Assembly (NCBI RefSeq): GCF_016904945.1
Contig: NZ_JADIKF010000034.1
Span: 154,627 to 218,626 of the forward strand
Direction of reading: 5' to 3'
From: Dyella mobilis
Lineage (GTDB): Bacteria > Pseudomonadota > Gammaproteobacteria > Xanthomonadales > Rhodanobacteraceae
Length of the DNA: 64,000 nt
This document shows, piece by piece, positions 37,937 to 46,246 of the stretch (its first letter is position 1; every line of letters begins with the position of its first letter). Under the pieces are notes generated by a model, which was given only the letters and a program-made list of their open reading frames with translations, searched no databases and was not told the origin of the DNA. A program made the position numbers and the translations under genes.

Positions 37937-38722
37937 ATGCAGCTCATTGATATCGGTGCCAATCTCACTCACGAATCGTTTCGGCACGATTTCGACGCCG
38001 TGCTCGACCGCGCCAAGGCGCACGGAGTCGTAAAAATGGTCGTCACCGGCGCGTCACACGCCGGCAGTGAACATGCCGTAGACGTGGCCCAAAAGCACCC
38101 TGGTGTTTTGTATGCCACGACAGGGGTCCACCCGCATCACGCCATCGACTACGGCGACGCCACCGACGCCCGCTTGCGGGAGCTCGCGCGGCAGCCGGAG
38201 GTTCGCGCGGTCGGCGAGACCGGGCTGGATTACAACCGCAACTACTCGCCGCGCGACGTGCAGTTGCAGGTATTCGAGCGGCAATTGCAGATCGCCGTTG
38301 ATGTGGGCAAGCCTTTGTTTCTGCACCAGCGTGATGCGCATCACGATTTCCTGGCTTTGCTCAAGCGCTATCGCGAGCGGATTCCAGCTGCCGTGGTGCA
38401 TTGCTTTACCGATACCCGCGAGGCGCTGCTCGACTATCTCGCGCTGGATTGCCACATCGGCATCACCGGCTGGATCTGCGACGAACGCCGCGGCACGCAT
38501 CTGCGCGAATTTGTGCGCGAGATTCCGAGCCATCGCCTGATGATCGAGACCGACGCGCCCTATCTGCTGCCGCGCACGGTACGCCCGCAGCCCAGCCATC
38601 GGCGCAACGAACCGATGTACCTGAAGCACATCTGTGAGGAAATCGCGCGCGATCGCGGCGAGCCGGTGGACGTGACGGCGGCAAACAGCACGGAGACCGC
38701 GAAAGCATTTTTTGGCTTGTAG
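37937..38722 (+). CDS. tatD: 3'-5' exonuclease/deoxyribonuclease TatD
   Basis: A 261-residue metal-dependent nuclease of the TatD family with a TIM-barrel fold, acting on DNA ends in the cytoplasm. Metal-site residues: E94 (VGETGLDYN), H130 (FLHQRDAH), H155 (VVHCFT) and D206 (IETDAPYLLP). The opening MQLIDIGANLT and the ITGWICDERRG stretch are characteristic of TatD itself rather than of YcfH-type relatives. It is divergent from gspE across ~215 bases with no clear regulatory motif. Confidence 0.92.
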   Translation: MQLIDIGANLTHESFRHDFDAVLDRAKAHGVVKMVVTGASHAGSEHAVDVAQKHPGVLYATTGVHPHHAIDYGDATDARLRELARQPEVRAVGETGLDYNRNYSPRDVQLQVFERQLQIAVDVGKPLFLHQRDAHHDFLALLKRYRERIPAAVVHCFTDTREALLDYLALDCHIGITGWICDERRGTHLREFVREIPSHRLMIETDAPYLLPRTVRPQPSHRRNEPMYLKHICEEIARDRGEPVDVTAANSTETAKAFFGL

Positions 38723-38740
38723 CGCCGCGTCAAAACGTAG

Positions 38741-38824
38741 GCTGGGTTACCCCGGACTTGATCCGGGGGTAACCCAGCAAATATCGCCTGGAATTGCTGA
38801 ATTAGCCACGGATCAAGTCCGGGG
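38741..38824. repeat. Compound inverted repeat between tatD and rluE
   Basis: GCTGGGTTACCCC (38741-38753) pairs with GGGGTAACCCAGC (38766-38778) over a 12-base loop. Overlapping this, CCCCGGACTTGATCCG (38750-38765) pairs with CGGATCAAGTCCGGGG (38809-38824). Two alternative long stems can thus form. It lies between convergent genes and is the most elaborate member of the GGGTTA...TAACCC family in this window. Confidence 0.8.
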
Positions 38825-38840
38825 CAAGCCAACCTGCCGC

Positions 38841-39377
38841 CTACGGCAAAACGACACGCGTCTGTCCAAGCGGCAGGTCATCCAACGCATAACCCCCTAT
38901 CCGCACGCGGATCAAACGCAGAGTAGGAAAACCAACTGCTGCCGTCATGCGCCGGACCTGGCGGTTGCGTCCTTCGCGCAAGGTGATCGACAACCAACTG
39001 GTGGGAATGCTTTTGCGGAAGCGCACCGGCGGATCGCGCGGCCACAGCCAGCCCGGCTCGTAGGCCGGTTCGGCTTGTGCCGGCAGGGTCGGTCCGTCGT
39101 TCAACACCACGCCGCGGGACAAGGCCTGCAAAGCACAGTCGTCGATCGCACCGTCCACCTGCACCAGATAGGTCTTGGGTTGCTTGTGCTTCGGGTCGGT
39201 CAGGCGATGGGCGAGCACGCCGTCATCGGTCAGCAGCAGCAGACCTTCGCTGTCGTGATCGAGCCGGCCGGCGGGGTATACGTCTTTCTGCCGCACGTAA
39301 TCGGCCAGCGTAGGCCGACCGTCCTGGGTGGTGAACTGGCACAGCACACCAAAAGGTTTGTTCAACGCAATGAGCAT
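38841..39377 (-). CDS. rluE: 23S rRNA pseudouridine synthase RluE
   Basis: A 178-residue RsuA-family synthase without the S4 domain, acting on U2457 of 23S rRNA in E. coli. Catalytic D40 in [12 protein letters not shown], followed by LNDGPTLPA and the [20 protein letters not shown] region that matches E. coli RluE closely, and [21 protein letters not shown] little shorter than the ~215-residue E. coli protein at the N-terminus. Convergent with tatD across a repeat. Confidence 0.92.
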   Translation of the reverse strand: MLIALNKPFGVLCQFTTQDGRPTLADYVRQKDVYPAGRLDHDSEGLLLLTDDGVLAHRLTDPKHKQPKTYLVQVDGAIDDCALQALSRGVVLNDGPTLPAQAEPAYEPGWLWPRDPPVRFRKSIPTSWLSITLREGRNRQVRRMTAAVGFPTLRLIRVRIGGYALDDLPLGQTRVVLP

Positions 39378-39461
39378 GGTTTTTTGCTCACCCCCGCGGG
39401 CGCTTCGATGAACGCGCCGCAGGGGAGCAAGGCCAAGGCAGGCGATGGCCCGCCCAGGCCA

Positions 39462-40358
39462 TCAATGCGCCGGCGAGCTGGAAGACGAAGCCGGCGCCTT
39501 GGCCGGCTTGACGAAGCGCAGCGTCATGCGATCGGACTCGCCGATCGCCAGGTATTTGGCGCGATCCTGCTCGCCCAGGGTCAGGGTGGGCGGCAGCGTC
39601 CACACACCCTTGGGGTAATCCTTGGTGTCCTTGGGGTTGGCGTTGATCTCGCTCTGCGCATCCAGCTTGAAACCGGCGTCGGTGGCCAGCTTGATCACGT
39701 AGTCAGTAGGCAGGTAGCCGGTGTCCTTGACCGATTCGAAGCTGGCGCCTTGCGCCGCCCGATGGTCGGCAACACCCAGCGTGCCGCCCGGCTTGAGCAC
39801 GGCATAGAACGCCTTGAACATCGCCTCCCCCGTGCCCGCCTCCGCCCAGTTGTGGACATTGCGGAAGGTCAGCACCATGTCGGCCGACCCGGCCGGCCCG
39901 AACACCGGCGTCTTGGGATTGAAGGTGATGATGCTGGCCTTGCCGTACTCGGCGGCATCGCCGGCAAACTTGGCCTGCAGCGCTGCGGCATTGCGCTTCT
40001 GTTCGGCGCCGTTGCCGGCCGGCACAGCGGCCACGTAGTGACCGTTGTCGCGCAGCAGCGGTGCGAGGATTTCGCTATACCAACCGCCGCCAGGGGTAAT
40101 TTCCACCACCGTCTGATCCGGCTGCAAACCGAAGAACTGCAGCGTCTGCTTGGGATGGCGATAGACGTCGCGCGCCTTGTCGGTTGCTGAGCGCCAGGAA
40201 CCGGCCAACACGGCATCCAACTGGCTGGCGGTGAAATCGCTGGCGCTGGTCGGCGGCACCAGATCGCCCGCGGGCTGATCCTGGGCGCTTTGTTGCGCAT
40301 GGGCCATGCCAGCAAACAACAGCGCGGCGGACAATCCGAAGGCAAGCCTGATCTTCAT
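39462..40358 (-). CDS. Exported methyltransferase-like protein
   Basis: A 298-residue protein with a Sec signal peptide (MKIRLAFGLSAALLFAGMAHA, named by ends MKIRLAF and GMAHA) followed by a class I methyltransferase fold: motif I VVEITPGGGWYSEIL, then LTFRNVHNW and a VLKPGGTLGVADHR post-motif. Related predicted periplasmic methyltransferase-like proteins are known in proteobacteria, but S-adenosylmethionine is not expected in the periplasm, so a real methyltransferase activity is doubtful. Start: ATG 40358 with GAAGGAG upstream, which secures the signal peptide. Confidence 0.82.
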   Translation of the reverse strand: MKIRLAFGLSAALLFAGMAHAQQSAQDQPAGDLVPPTSASDFTASQLDAVLAGSWRSATDKARDVYRHPKQTLQFFGLQPDQTVVEITPGGGWYSEILAPLLRDNGHYVAAVPAGNGAEQKRNAAALQAKFAGDAAEYGKASIITFNPKTPVFGPAGSADMVLTFRNVHNWAEAGTGEAMFKAFYAVLKPGGTLGVADHRAAQGASFESVKDTGYLPTDYVIKLATDAGFKLDAQSEINANPKDTKDYPKGVWTLPPTLTLGEQDRAKYLAIGESDRMTLRFVKPAKAPASSSSSPAH

Positions 40359-40498
40359 GACAACTCCTTCAACAGATGCCCGCGGCACGTGGCCGCCGGC
40401 GAGATGCAGCGAAGGGACCATTTTACGATTAATTTACGACTGCTGCGTTAGCGGCGTGCGAATTGCCTCATGCCCTCTCACGCCTGATGTTCGCAGGT

Positions 40499-40520
40499 CG
40501 GGTTAGCGCAGCGTAACCCG
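40499..40520. repeat. Dispersed palindrome CGGGTTA...TAACCCG
   Basis: CGGGTTA (40499-40505) and TAACCCG (40514-40520) flank GCGCAGCG. It is a variant of the GCTGGGTTA palindrome at 21053 and shares the same GCGCAGCG-type centre. Confidence 0.65.
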
Positions 40521-40571
40521 GCGATTGAACCTGGAGCGGCGCGCAATCGCGCTTCGATGTTGCGCATCGCG

Positions 40572-40613
40572 AGCGCCGCCCCTCACCTCAATCCTCTCCC
40601 CAGAGGGGAGAGG
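40572..40613. repeat. CCTCTCCCC-aga-GGGGAGAGG repeat
   Basis: CCTCTCCCC (40593-40601) and GGGGAGAGG (40605-40613) form a perfect stem, preceded by GCCCCTCACCTCAAT. Second copy of the element found at 35839-35971. It lies 29 bases beyond the NYN gene stop codon. Confidence 0.75.
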
Positions 40614-40641
40614 AGGCGAAGGCGGAGAGCGCGTTACCTCA

Positions 40642-41304
40642 TTAAAACGGGCGGGGACAGACGGATTGCAGGCCGTCGATGTGTTCGTGCAGATCCGGCG
40701 CAATGCCCTGCCACATCGGGTCGAGAATGAAGTCGATGCCTTCATAGCGTGCGAGCTTGGCGGCCGGAATGAAATCCGCGTCGCCGGCAACCAGGATGAT
40801 CTGGTCCACCTGCTTCTTATAGGCAAGCGCAGCGATGTCGATGCCGATCTTCATGTCGACCTGGGTCTGGCGCATGTCCGGCTCGAAATGCTCGTCGCCC
40901 AGCTCATCCCAATACAAGGATTCGTCGCGCAGCTGCTGATAGGCCTGATGACGCAGCTTCCATTCGCCGCGATCGGCCAGGCGCCCCAACCGCAACGCCA
41001 TCTTGCGCTGGCGGCGAAGCTGGTCGTGCAGGTCGCGGCGAAACGCTGCCGCGGCGGTGCGCGCGAAATCGATGCTTTCGCCGCTGATCGGCTTCACCAG
41101 CACTTTTTCCAGCGGAGGGCAGTCGTAGAAAAAAATGCGATAGAGCGATTCGCGCGGCCGATCCAGCGCCTTGAGATGTTCCAGCGCCATGCCGAACACG
41201 GTCTTGGCCACGGTGCGGGCGTCGTTGGCGTCCCGGTCGTTCCATACTTTGCGATAGCGCGCAAGAAAGAAAGCACCGTCAACCAGAATGGCGGTATTGG
41301 ACAT
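40642..41304 (-). CDS. NYN-domain (PIN-like) putative ribonuclease
   Basis: A 220-residue protein with a NYN/LabA-like domain: first acidic site in ILVDGAFFL (D9), then the conserved IGIDIAALAY and ILVAGDADFIPAAKLARYEGIDF, which supply the remaining acidic residues of a PIN-like nuclease centre. Such proteins are predicted metal-dependent RNases. Single gene with its own upstream region; start ATG 41304 with GGA-rich RBS (AAGGATTTCC). No antitoxin-like gene next to it. Confidence 0.85.
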   Translation of the reverse strand: MSNTAILVDGAFFLARYRKVWNDRDANDARTVAKTVFGMALEHLKALDRPRESLYRIFFYDCPPLEKVLVKPISGESIDFARTAAAAFRRDLHDQLRRQRKMALRLGRLADRGEWKLRHQAYQQLRDESLYWDELGDEHFEPDMRQTQVDMKIGIDIAALAYKKQVDQIILVAGDADFIPAAKLARYEGIDFILDPMWQGIAPDLHEHIDGLQSVCPRPF

Positions 41305-41443
41305 AGGAAATCCTTATGACGTGTTGCGAATGAATGGTGATGCCAGCGAACCATGGCCGGCGCCGGCTATCTTACGGCAAGCACTGCACCACTCGTCATG
41401 GGCGCGTCACAATCCATGTTTGCGCCTTTGCTTTTCATACAAA

Positions 41444-41471
41444 CTGACGCGCTCAAAGACGGCGCTATACT
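41444..41471 (+). promoter_or_regulatory. Sigma70-type promoter of the TonB-C-domain gene
   Basis: CTGACG (41444-41449) as -35 and TATACT (41466-41471) as -10 with a 16-bp spacer. The gene start ATG is at 41496 with AGGGGG at 41486-41491. Confidence 0.55.
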
Positions 41472-41495
41472 CAGCCGACACTGACAGGGGGTCGT

Positions 41496-42347
41496 ATGAA
41501 GCAAGGCATTGCAGGTCTGCTATGTATGTTGTGGGTGTGTGCTGCGTGGGCTGCCGGACCCTCAGCCGTGCGCAAGCTCGCAGAGGCTTCAATGCTGGTG
41601 ACCGGCTCGATCGACGTCATGCCTGACGGTAGCGTTCGCAACTACACCATCGACCGACCCGAGAAGATTTCACCAACAGTCCTGAGCCTCATCCAGAAAA
41701 GCGTCCCCAACTGGAAATTCGAGGCCGAGAACGGCACCACCGCCGTCGAACGCGCAAAGATGAATCTTCGCCTGGTCGCCAGGCGCACCGACGACACCCA
41801 CGGCTCGATCGCTATCACCGGTGCGACGTTCTTCGACGCCAATGCACCGACCACCGATTCGGTTCACTCAGGCAGCAAAAGGAGTCTACCCAGGTATCCG
41901 CCCGAGGCCATCGCGGCAAGAGTCAGCGGAACGGTGTTTCTGATCATGCAGGTGGGCCGGCAAGGCCAGGTTGAGCAAGTGGCCGCCGAGCAGGTCAATC
42001 TCGGGGTCTATGGAAGCGAGTCACAGATGCATCGCTTTCGCGACATGCTGGCCGATGCTTCGATCAACGCCGCCAAGACGTGGACCTTCAACGTGCCCAC
42101 CACCGGCAAGCAGGCGTCGGATGCACATTGGAACGTTCGCGTGCCGGTCGCCTTCAATCTCACCGCCGACAACGCCTCCAACGACACCTACGGCAAATGG
42201 CAGGCCTACATTCCCGGTCCGCGTGAATACATTCCTTGGGTGCAAAAGGACCAGCTTGCATCGCAGGGTTCTGATGCGATTCCGGATGGCACCCTTGCGC
42301 CAGCCGATCAACCCTTACATCTGACCACGGCGCTCGACGGCACCTGA
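41496..42347 (+). CDS. Periplasmic protein with TonB C-terminal-type domain
   Basis: A 283-residue exported protein: signal peptide MKQGIAGLLCMLWVCAAWA (cleavage near residue 20), a middle domain of unknown type, and a TonB-C-like domain (about 130-230) with the family start RYPPEAIAARVSGTVFLIMQV. Unlike energy-transducing TonB it has no retained membrane anchor or Pro-rich linker, so it cannot couple the proton motive force by itself; it may be a periplasmic relative. Promoter and RBS are clear. The first ~110 residues also look like a degenerate repeat of the same fold (GSIDVMPDGSVRNYTI). Confidence 0.7.
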   Translation: MKQGIAGLLCMLWVCAAWAAGPSAVRKLAEASMLVTGSIDVMPDGSVRNYTIDRPEKISPTVLSLIQKSVPNWKFEAENGTTAVERAKMNLRLVARRTDDTHGSIAITGATFFDANAPTTDSVHSGSKRSLPRYPPEAIAARVSGTVFLIMQVGRQGQVEQVAAEQVNLGVYGSESQMHRFRDMLADASINAAKTWTFNVPTTGKQASDAHWNVRVPVAFNLTADNASNDTYGKWQAYIPGPREYIPWVQKDQLASQGSDAIPDGTLAPADQPLHLTTALDGT

Positions 42348-42381
42348 CGCCGCCAGGTATCGGCAAGCTGCCGCCAACCCG

Positions 42382-42732
42382 TCAACGGTCGGCGCCCGCC
42401 TCGCCGCCCTCCGGGCCCCAGAAAATCACCCAGGTACAGAAGTCCTCGGTAAAGTTTTCGAAGCGGTGCGTGCTGCCCGCTTCGACAAACAGCACGTCGT
42501 TGGCGGCAAACCGGCAGCGCTCGCCGTTTTTGACGAAATCGCCACTGCCGCCGATCACGATGTACAGCTCGTCCTGCTTGTGCGGCTGTTGCGCATCCAC
42601 CTGCTGGGGTGCGTAGATGCCCACCCGCATCGTGCCGTGCCGCAGGCCGTAACCGGCCCTCAGCACGGCAGGATCCAGCGGTAGATTCTGCCGTACCTGC
42701 TCCAGCGAAAAACGCCAGTCCGTCGAAGACAT
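42382..42732 (-). CDS. Cupin-domain protein
   Basis: A 116-residue single-domain cupin. The metal-binding motif area reads PHKQDELYIVIGGSGDF, and the second half ADVLFV-like (NDVLFVEAGSTHRFENF) supplies the last histidine. Small cupins bind a metal and act as enzymes or sensors; the reaction is not evident. It follows the LysR gene by 18 bases on the same strand, so it is probably co-transcribed with it. Confidence 0.82.
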   Translation of the reverse strand: MSSTDWRFSLEQVRQNLPLDPAVLRAGYGLRHGTMRVGIYAPQQVDAQQPHKQDELYIVIGGSGDFVKNGERCRFAANDVLFVEAGSTHRFENFTEDFCTWVIFWGPEGGEAGADR

Positions 42733-42750
42733 CGATCACCTCGCGTGGAT

Positions 42751-43674
42751 TTACGCCGCCGCCTCGTCCGGCGGCCATTGCGGCATCTGCTGGCAATACG
42801 CGTCGGCTTCGCCCAGCAGCCATTCGCGGAAGGTACTCATGCCGCGATGATCTTCCGAGCGCGGCGGATACACCAAGTAATACGCCTCCGGCTCGGGCAC
42901 CGGCAGGTAGCGGTCGCCCAGCACCACCAGGCGTCCGGCGTCGATCAGCGACTTGGACGTCACAATGCGGCCGAGTGCAACGCCCAACCCTTCCAACGCA
43001 GCGTGACGCAAGGCATCGACGGTATCCACATGCGCCACGTAGCGGCGCGGCGGCTTGCCGCCGTAATGGGCAAACCAGTCGTTCCAGCGGTTATTGGGAT
43101 TGGGGTCGCCCAGCAGCGGCCAGTTGGCCAGGTCGCGCGGATCGGCACCGGCCATGCGTTCGACCAGTTCGGGGGCAGCGACCGGCGCAATCCATTCGCC
43201 AAACATACGCTCGGCCAGCACGCCTCGCCATTGGCCTTTGCCATAGCGCACGGCCGCATCCACCGCTTCGCGCTCGAAATTCACCAGGGCGGAGGTGGAT
43301 TGCAGATTGAGCTCGAGCTCCGGATGCGCGGCCAGCAGGCGCGGCAAGCGCGGCATCAGCCAGCTGGAGATGATGCCGGGACTGGCACTGACCGAAAGCG
43401 CATCGTGCCGCCGTTCGCGAAAGCGCGACATGGCGTGGTCGATCCCGTCGAAATGCTCGCCGATGGCTTCAAGCAGGCTGCAGCCCTCCACGGTGAGGGT
43501 GACGCCGCGCGGCCCGCGCTCGAACAGGCGCCGCTCCAGGCGCTCTTCGAGCTGGCGCATCTGGTGGCTCAAGGCGCTGACGGTGAGATTGGCCTGGTCG
43601 GCGGCGCGCGAGAGATTGCCCAGTCGCGCCACCTGCACGAATTGCTGCAAAAGACTCAAAGGCACCCGACTCAT
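42751..43674 (-). CDS. LysR-family regulator, GcvA-like
   Basis: A 307-residue LysR-type regulator: N-terminal winged helix (LSLLQQFVQVARLGNLSRAA, then LTVSALSHQMRQLEERL) and a substrate-binding domain resembling the GcvA/AmpR subgroup (DAAVRYGKGQWRGVLAERM). It lies upstream of the cupin gene in the same direction and is divergent from a tiny cysteine-rich gene at 43773. Effector not known. Confidence 0.9.
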   Translation of the reverse strand: MSRVPLSLLQQFVQVARLGNLSRAADQANLTVSALSHQMRQLEERLERRLFERGPRGVTLTVEGCSLLEAIGEHFDGIDHAMSRFRERRHDALSVSASPGIISSWLMPRLPRLLAAHPELELNLQSTSALVNFEREAVDAAVRYGKGQWRGVLAERMFGEWIAPVAAPELVERMAGADPRDLANWPLLGDPNPNNRWNDWFAHYGGKPPRRYVAHVDTVDALRHAALEGLGVALGRIVTSKSLIDAGRLVVLGDRYLPVPEPEAYYLVYPPRSEDHRGMSTFREWLLGEADAYCQQMPQWPPDEAAA

Positions 43675-43772
43675 CTTGAATTTCCTTCAAATCAGGCTTG
43701 TGAATATATCGCTTTTACCCGCCGCCGCACTCCCTTACTTTGAGCACACCCCAACCCCATCAAGGAACTCCC

Positions 43773-43964
43773 ATGCGTTCGCCATGGACCGACCTGCTGT
43801 TCCTTCACGGCCACGCCACGCCCGCCAAGCTCGCCTGGCGCCCGGATGCCCCGAGCTGCCGCTGCAAGACCGAACAGGTGGAAGTGGATATCGCCCGCCT
43901 GCCCTTGCATGCCTGCGCAAGGAACGAGCCGGCCTGCTGTACCGGCGAAGGCAATCCGGCTTGA
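43773..43964 (+). CDS. Small Cys-rich hypothetical protein
   Basis: A 63-residue frame with a good ribosome site (AAGGAA at 43762-43767, five bases before ATG 43773) and divergent placement relative to the LysR gene. It has four to five cysteines (SCRC, HAC, ACC), no signal peptide and no membrane segment. CRC and CC pairs could bind a metal. No family recognised; protein status is supported only by the RBS and open frame. Confidence 0.45.
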   Translation: MRSPWTDLLFLHGHATPAKLAWRPDAPSCRCKTEQVEVDIARLPLHACARNEPACCTGEGNPA

Positions 43965-44027
43965 TTAGGGCCTGTTAGCACCCACCTCGAAGCTTTACGC
44001 TTTACCGCGCCATTCGAGGGCTTCGTC

Positions 44028-44978
44028 ATGCAACAACGCCAGCTTGGCCGCTCCGGCCTTTCCGTCGCACCGCTCGCCTTCGGCGGCAACGTATTCGGCT
44101 GGAGCGCGAACGAAGCGCGCTCGTTCGAACTGCTCGACGCGTTCGTCGACGCCGGCCTCAACCTGATCGATACCGCCGACGTGTATTCCGCCTGGGCCCC
44201 CGGCAACCGCGGCGGCGAATCGGAAACCATCATCGGCAAGTGGCTCAAGCGCAGCGGCAAGCGTGACAAAGTGGTGATCGCGACCAAGGTCGGCAAATGG
44301 GTGGAGCACACCGGCCTGGAACCGATGAATATCCGCGCCGCCGTGGAAGGTTCGCTGCAGCGCCTGCAGACCGACCGCATCGATCTGTACCAGGCGCATG
44401 CGGACGACGCCACCGTGCCGCTGCACGAAACCCTGGAAGCGTTCGCCGCCCTGATCAAGGAAGGCAAGGTGCGTGCGATCGGCGCATCCAATTACAGCGC
44501 CGATCGTTTCGCCGAAGCGCTGAGAGTCTCGAAGGAACACAACCTGCCCCGTTACGAAAGCCTGCAACCGGAATACAACCTGGTCAGCCGCGCCGGCTAC
44601 GAAAAGGAACTGGAGCCGCTGGTGCTGCAGGAAGGCATCGGCGTGATCAACTACTACGCGCTGGCCAGCGGCTTCCTCAGCGGCAAATACCGCAGCGAGG
44701 CGGACCTGTCCAAGAGCAGCGCGCGCGGCGGCTCGGTGAAGAAATACCTCACCCCGAAAGGCTTGAAAGTGCTCGCCGCGCTGGACGAGGTCGCTGCGGC
44801 ACATCGTGCGACCCCGTCACAGGTAGCGCTTGCATGGCTGATCGCGCGCCCCGGCATCACCGCACCGATTGCCAGCGCCACCAGCGTGGCGCAGTTGCAG
44901 GAATTGTTCGGCGCCACCGCCTTGTCGCTCACTGCAAGTGACGTGGCAGCGCTCAATGACGCCAGCGACGGGTTCTAA
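44028..44978 (+). CDS. Aldo/keto reductase
   Basis: A 316-residue NADPH-dependent oxidoreductase of the aldo-keto reductase superfamily, TIM-barrel fold. Catalytic tetrad visible: D48 and Y53 (IDTADVYSAW), K87 (IATKVGK) and H124 (YQAHADD). The Y-x-x-x pattern and GVINYYALASGFLSGKY loop resemble the YajO/YghZ-like subgroup that reduces aldehydes. Substrate cannot be told. Separate single gene with ATG 44028. Confidence 0.9.
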   Translation: MQQRQLGRSGLSVAPLAFGGNVFGWSANEARSFELLDAFVDAGLNLIDTADVYSAWAPGNRGGESETIIGKWLKRSGKRDKVVIATKVGKWVEHTGLEPMNIRAAVEGSLQRLQTDRIDLYQAHADDATVPLHETLEAFAALIKEGKVRAIGASNYSADRFAEALRVSKEHNLPRYESLQPEYNLVSRAGYEKELEPLVLQEGIGVINYYALASGFLSGKYRSEADLSKSSARGGSVKKYLTPKGLKVLAALDEVAAAHRATPSQVALAWLIARPGITAPIASATSVAQLQELFGATALSLTASDVAALNDASDGF

Positions 44979-45031
44979 ATACGGCGACATTCCAGAACGC
45001 AGCAAACACTACTGCCGGCACAAACGTCACG

Positions 45032-45053
45032 AGCCAGGCCACACTGCCTGGCT
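45032..45053 (+). terminator. Hairpin after the aldo/keto reductase gene
   Basis: AGCCAGGC (45032-45039) pairs with GCCTGGCT (45046-45053) with loop CACACT, 54 bases after the stop. A T-run is lacking, so it is a possible terminator only. Confidence 0.45.
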
Positions 45054-45188
45054 TGGGCCTGCGCAACCGCCTCAGCCAACTCCGTCAACTAGCCGGGCTG
45101 CAAGCGAGCCATCAAAGCTTCGTCGCCGAGATCGGAAAAACGCCGTGGCAGATCCTGCTGCTCCTTCACGTTCGGCTCCTTCTTCCGT

Positions 45189-45527
45189 TCATCGCTTGCG
45201 CCATTTCAGGGCGATTTCGTACGCCACATTGATGTCCTTGGACTTGGCCTCGGCAAGCTGCCGGATGTCTTCGCCCATCAGCGCAACCTTGTCCGGATGG
45301 TATTGGCTGATTTTCGCGCGATACGCGCGTTCGATATCCGCCAGGGCGGCATCCTCCGCAACGCCGAGCACCTCGAACCACGGCGGTGCCGGCGGAACCT
45401 CGATCTCGGGCAGCGGACGCTGCAACGGCTCGGGACCGCCGCCCGGGTGGGGCGACAGATAATTGGCGACCAGCCTGTAACCGAACAACAGTCCCGCGGC
45501 GATCACTACGACATCCAAGGCCGTCAC
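45189..45527 (-). CDS. Membrane-anchored J-domain protein
   Basis: A 112-residue protein with one N-terminal transmembrane helix (about residues 4-23, LDVVVIAAGLLFGYRLVANY), a Pro-rich linker and a C-terminal J domain with the HPD motif at 77-79 (AKISQYHPDKVALMG). J domains stimulate Hsp70 (DnaK). The membrane anchor would place DnaK action at the inner membrane. It is the third gene of an operon with a DUF2167 gene and a membrane-protein gene, sharing an ATGA overlap with the gene before it. Confidence 0.88.
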   Translation of the reverse strand: MTALDVVVIAAGLLFGYRLVANYLSPHPGGGPEPLQRPLPEIEVPPAPPWFEVLGVAEDAALADIERAYRAKISQYHPDKVALMGEDIRQLAEAKSKDINVAYEIALKWRKR

Positions 45528-46246
45528 GGGCGCAATCCCTCGAAATAAGCCAGATAAGCTCCCAGCGCACGTGCCTGTGCGTCGTCGGGCTCGATAAAGT
45601 GCAGGCTGGCCTGGATACGCTGGCGAAGTATCGCCGTCAGCTCATCGAGTGCCGCCGATGACAGTGCCGTGCTGGCGAGCACGCGAAGATCCACGTCCGA
45701 TTGCTGGCGCAAACCGATCTTGCGAACGATGTTCAGCGCGAACGGAGCGCACAGCAACGCATCCAGTGCGATGGCGAGCACTGCGCGCCGCGACATATTC
45801 AGAGCCTTTCGCAAACGATAAACCTGCCACAGCGTCACCAGAATGACCGCATATACCGCCGCGGCCCACGCCAATAACGCCTCGACGTTTCCCGATACGA
45901 ACAGAACGTACGGCAGACCGATCGCGAACAGTGCCAGCAACGAAAATATCCACGGCGCCAGGGCGGCCGAGGCGATGCGTACCCGGCGAAAACGCAGCGC
46001 CTGCCCTGCCCCGGCATAGACCCCCTGCCCTGGCCAGCTCAGGCGAAACGCGATGCGGTGAGGCGAAAACGGCGCCGGCACAAAAACGTGCCGGCCACCA
46101 AGCTCGATGCCCGAGCCGGCGGATACCCGGTATCCCCGGCTCGTTGCAATCAACAGCACTTCATTGTGATAGAGCAGCAGGGCGGAGTCGTACAGATAAA
46201 GCGCGACGACTACTCCCAACAACAGCAGCCCATCGTGCAACGTCAT
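45524..46246 (-). CDS. Hypothetical membrane protein of the DUF2167 operon
   Basis: A 240-residue protein with an N-terminal transmembrane segment (MTLHDGLLLLGVVVALYLYD) and two further hydrophobic segments (about 92-113 and 117-140: LAPWIFSLLALFAIGLPYVL and AWAAAVYAVILVTLWQVYRL). No family recognised. Start ATG 46246 overlaps the DUF2167 stop by four bases, and its own stop overlaps the J-protein start, so the three genes are coupled and probably work together at the inner membrane. Confidence 0.78.
   Translation of the reverse strand: MTLHDGLLLLGVVVALYLYDSALLLYHNEVLLIATSRGYRVSAGSGIELGGRHVFVPAPFSPHRIAFRLSWPGQGVYAGAGQALRFRRVRIASAALAPWIFSLLALFAIGLPYVLFVSGNVEALLAWAAAVYAVILVTLWQVYRLRKALNMSRRAVLAIALDALLCAPFALNIVRKIGLRQQSDVDLRVLASTALSSAALDELTAILRQRIQASLHFIEPDDAQARALGAYLAYFEGLRP

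Noticed and set aside
43740..43772. Upstream extension of the 63-residue Cys-rich protein
   Set aside because: No ribosome site for the upstream start; the AAGGAA site fits ATG 43773.
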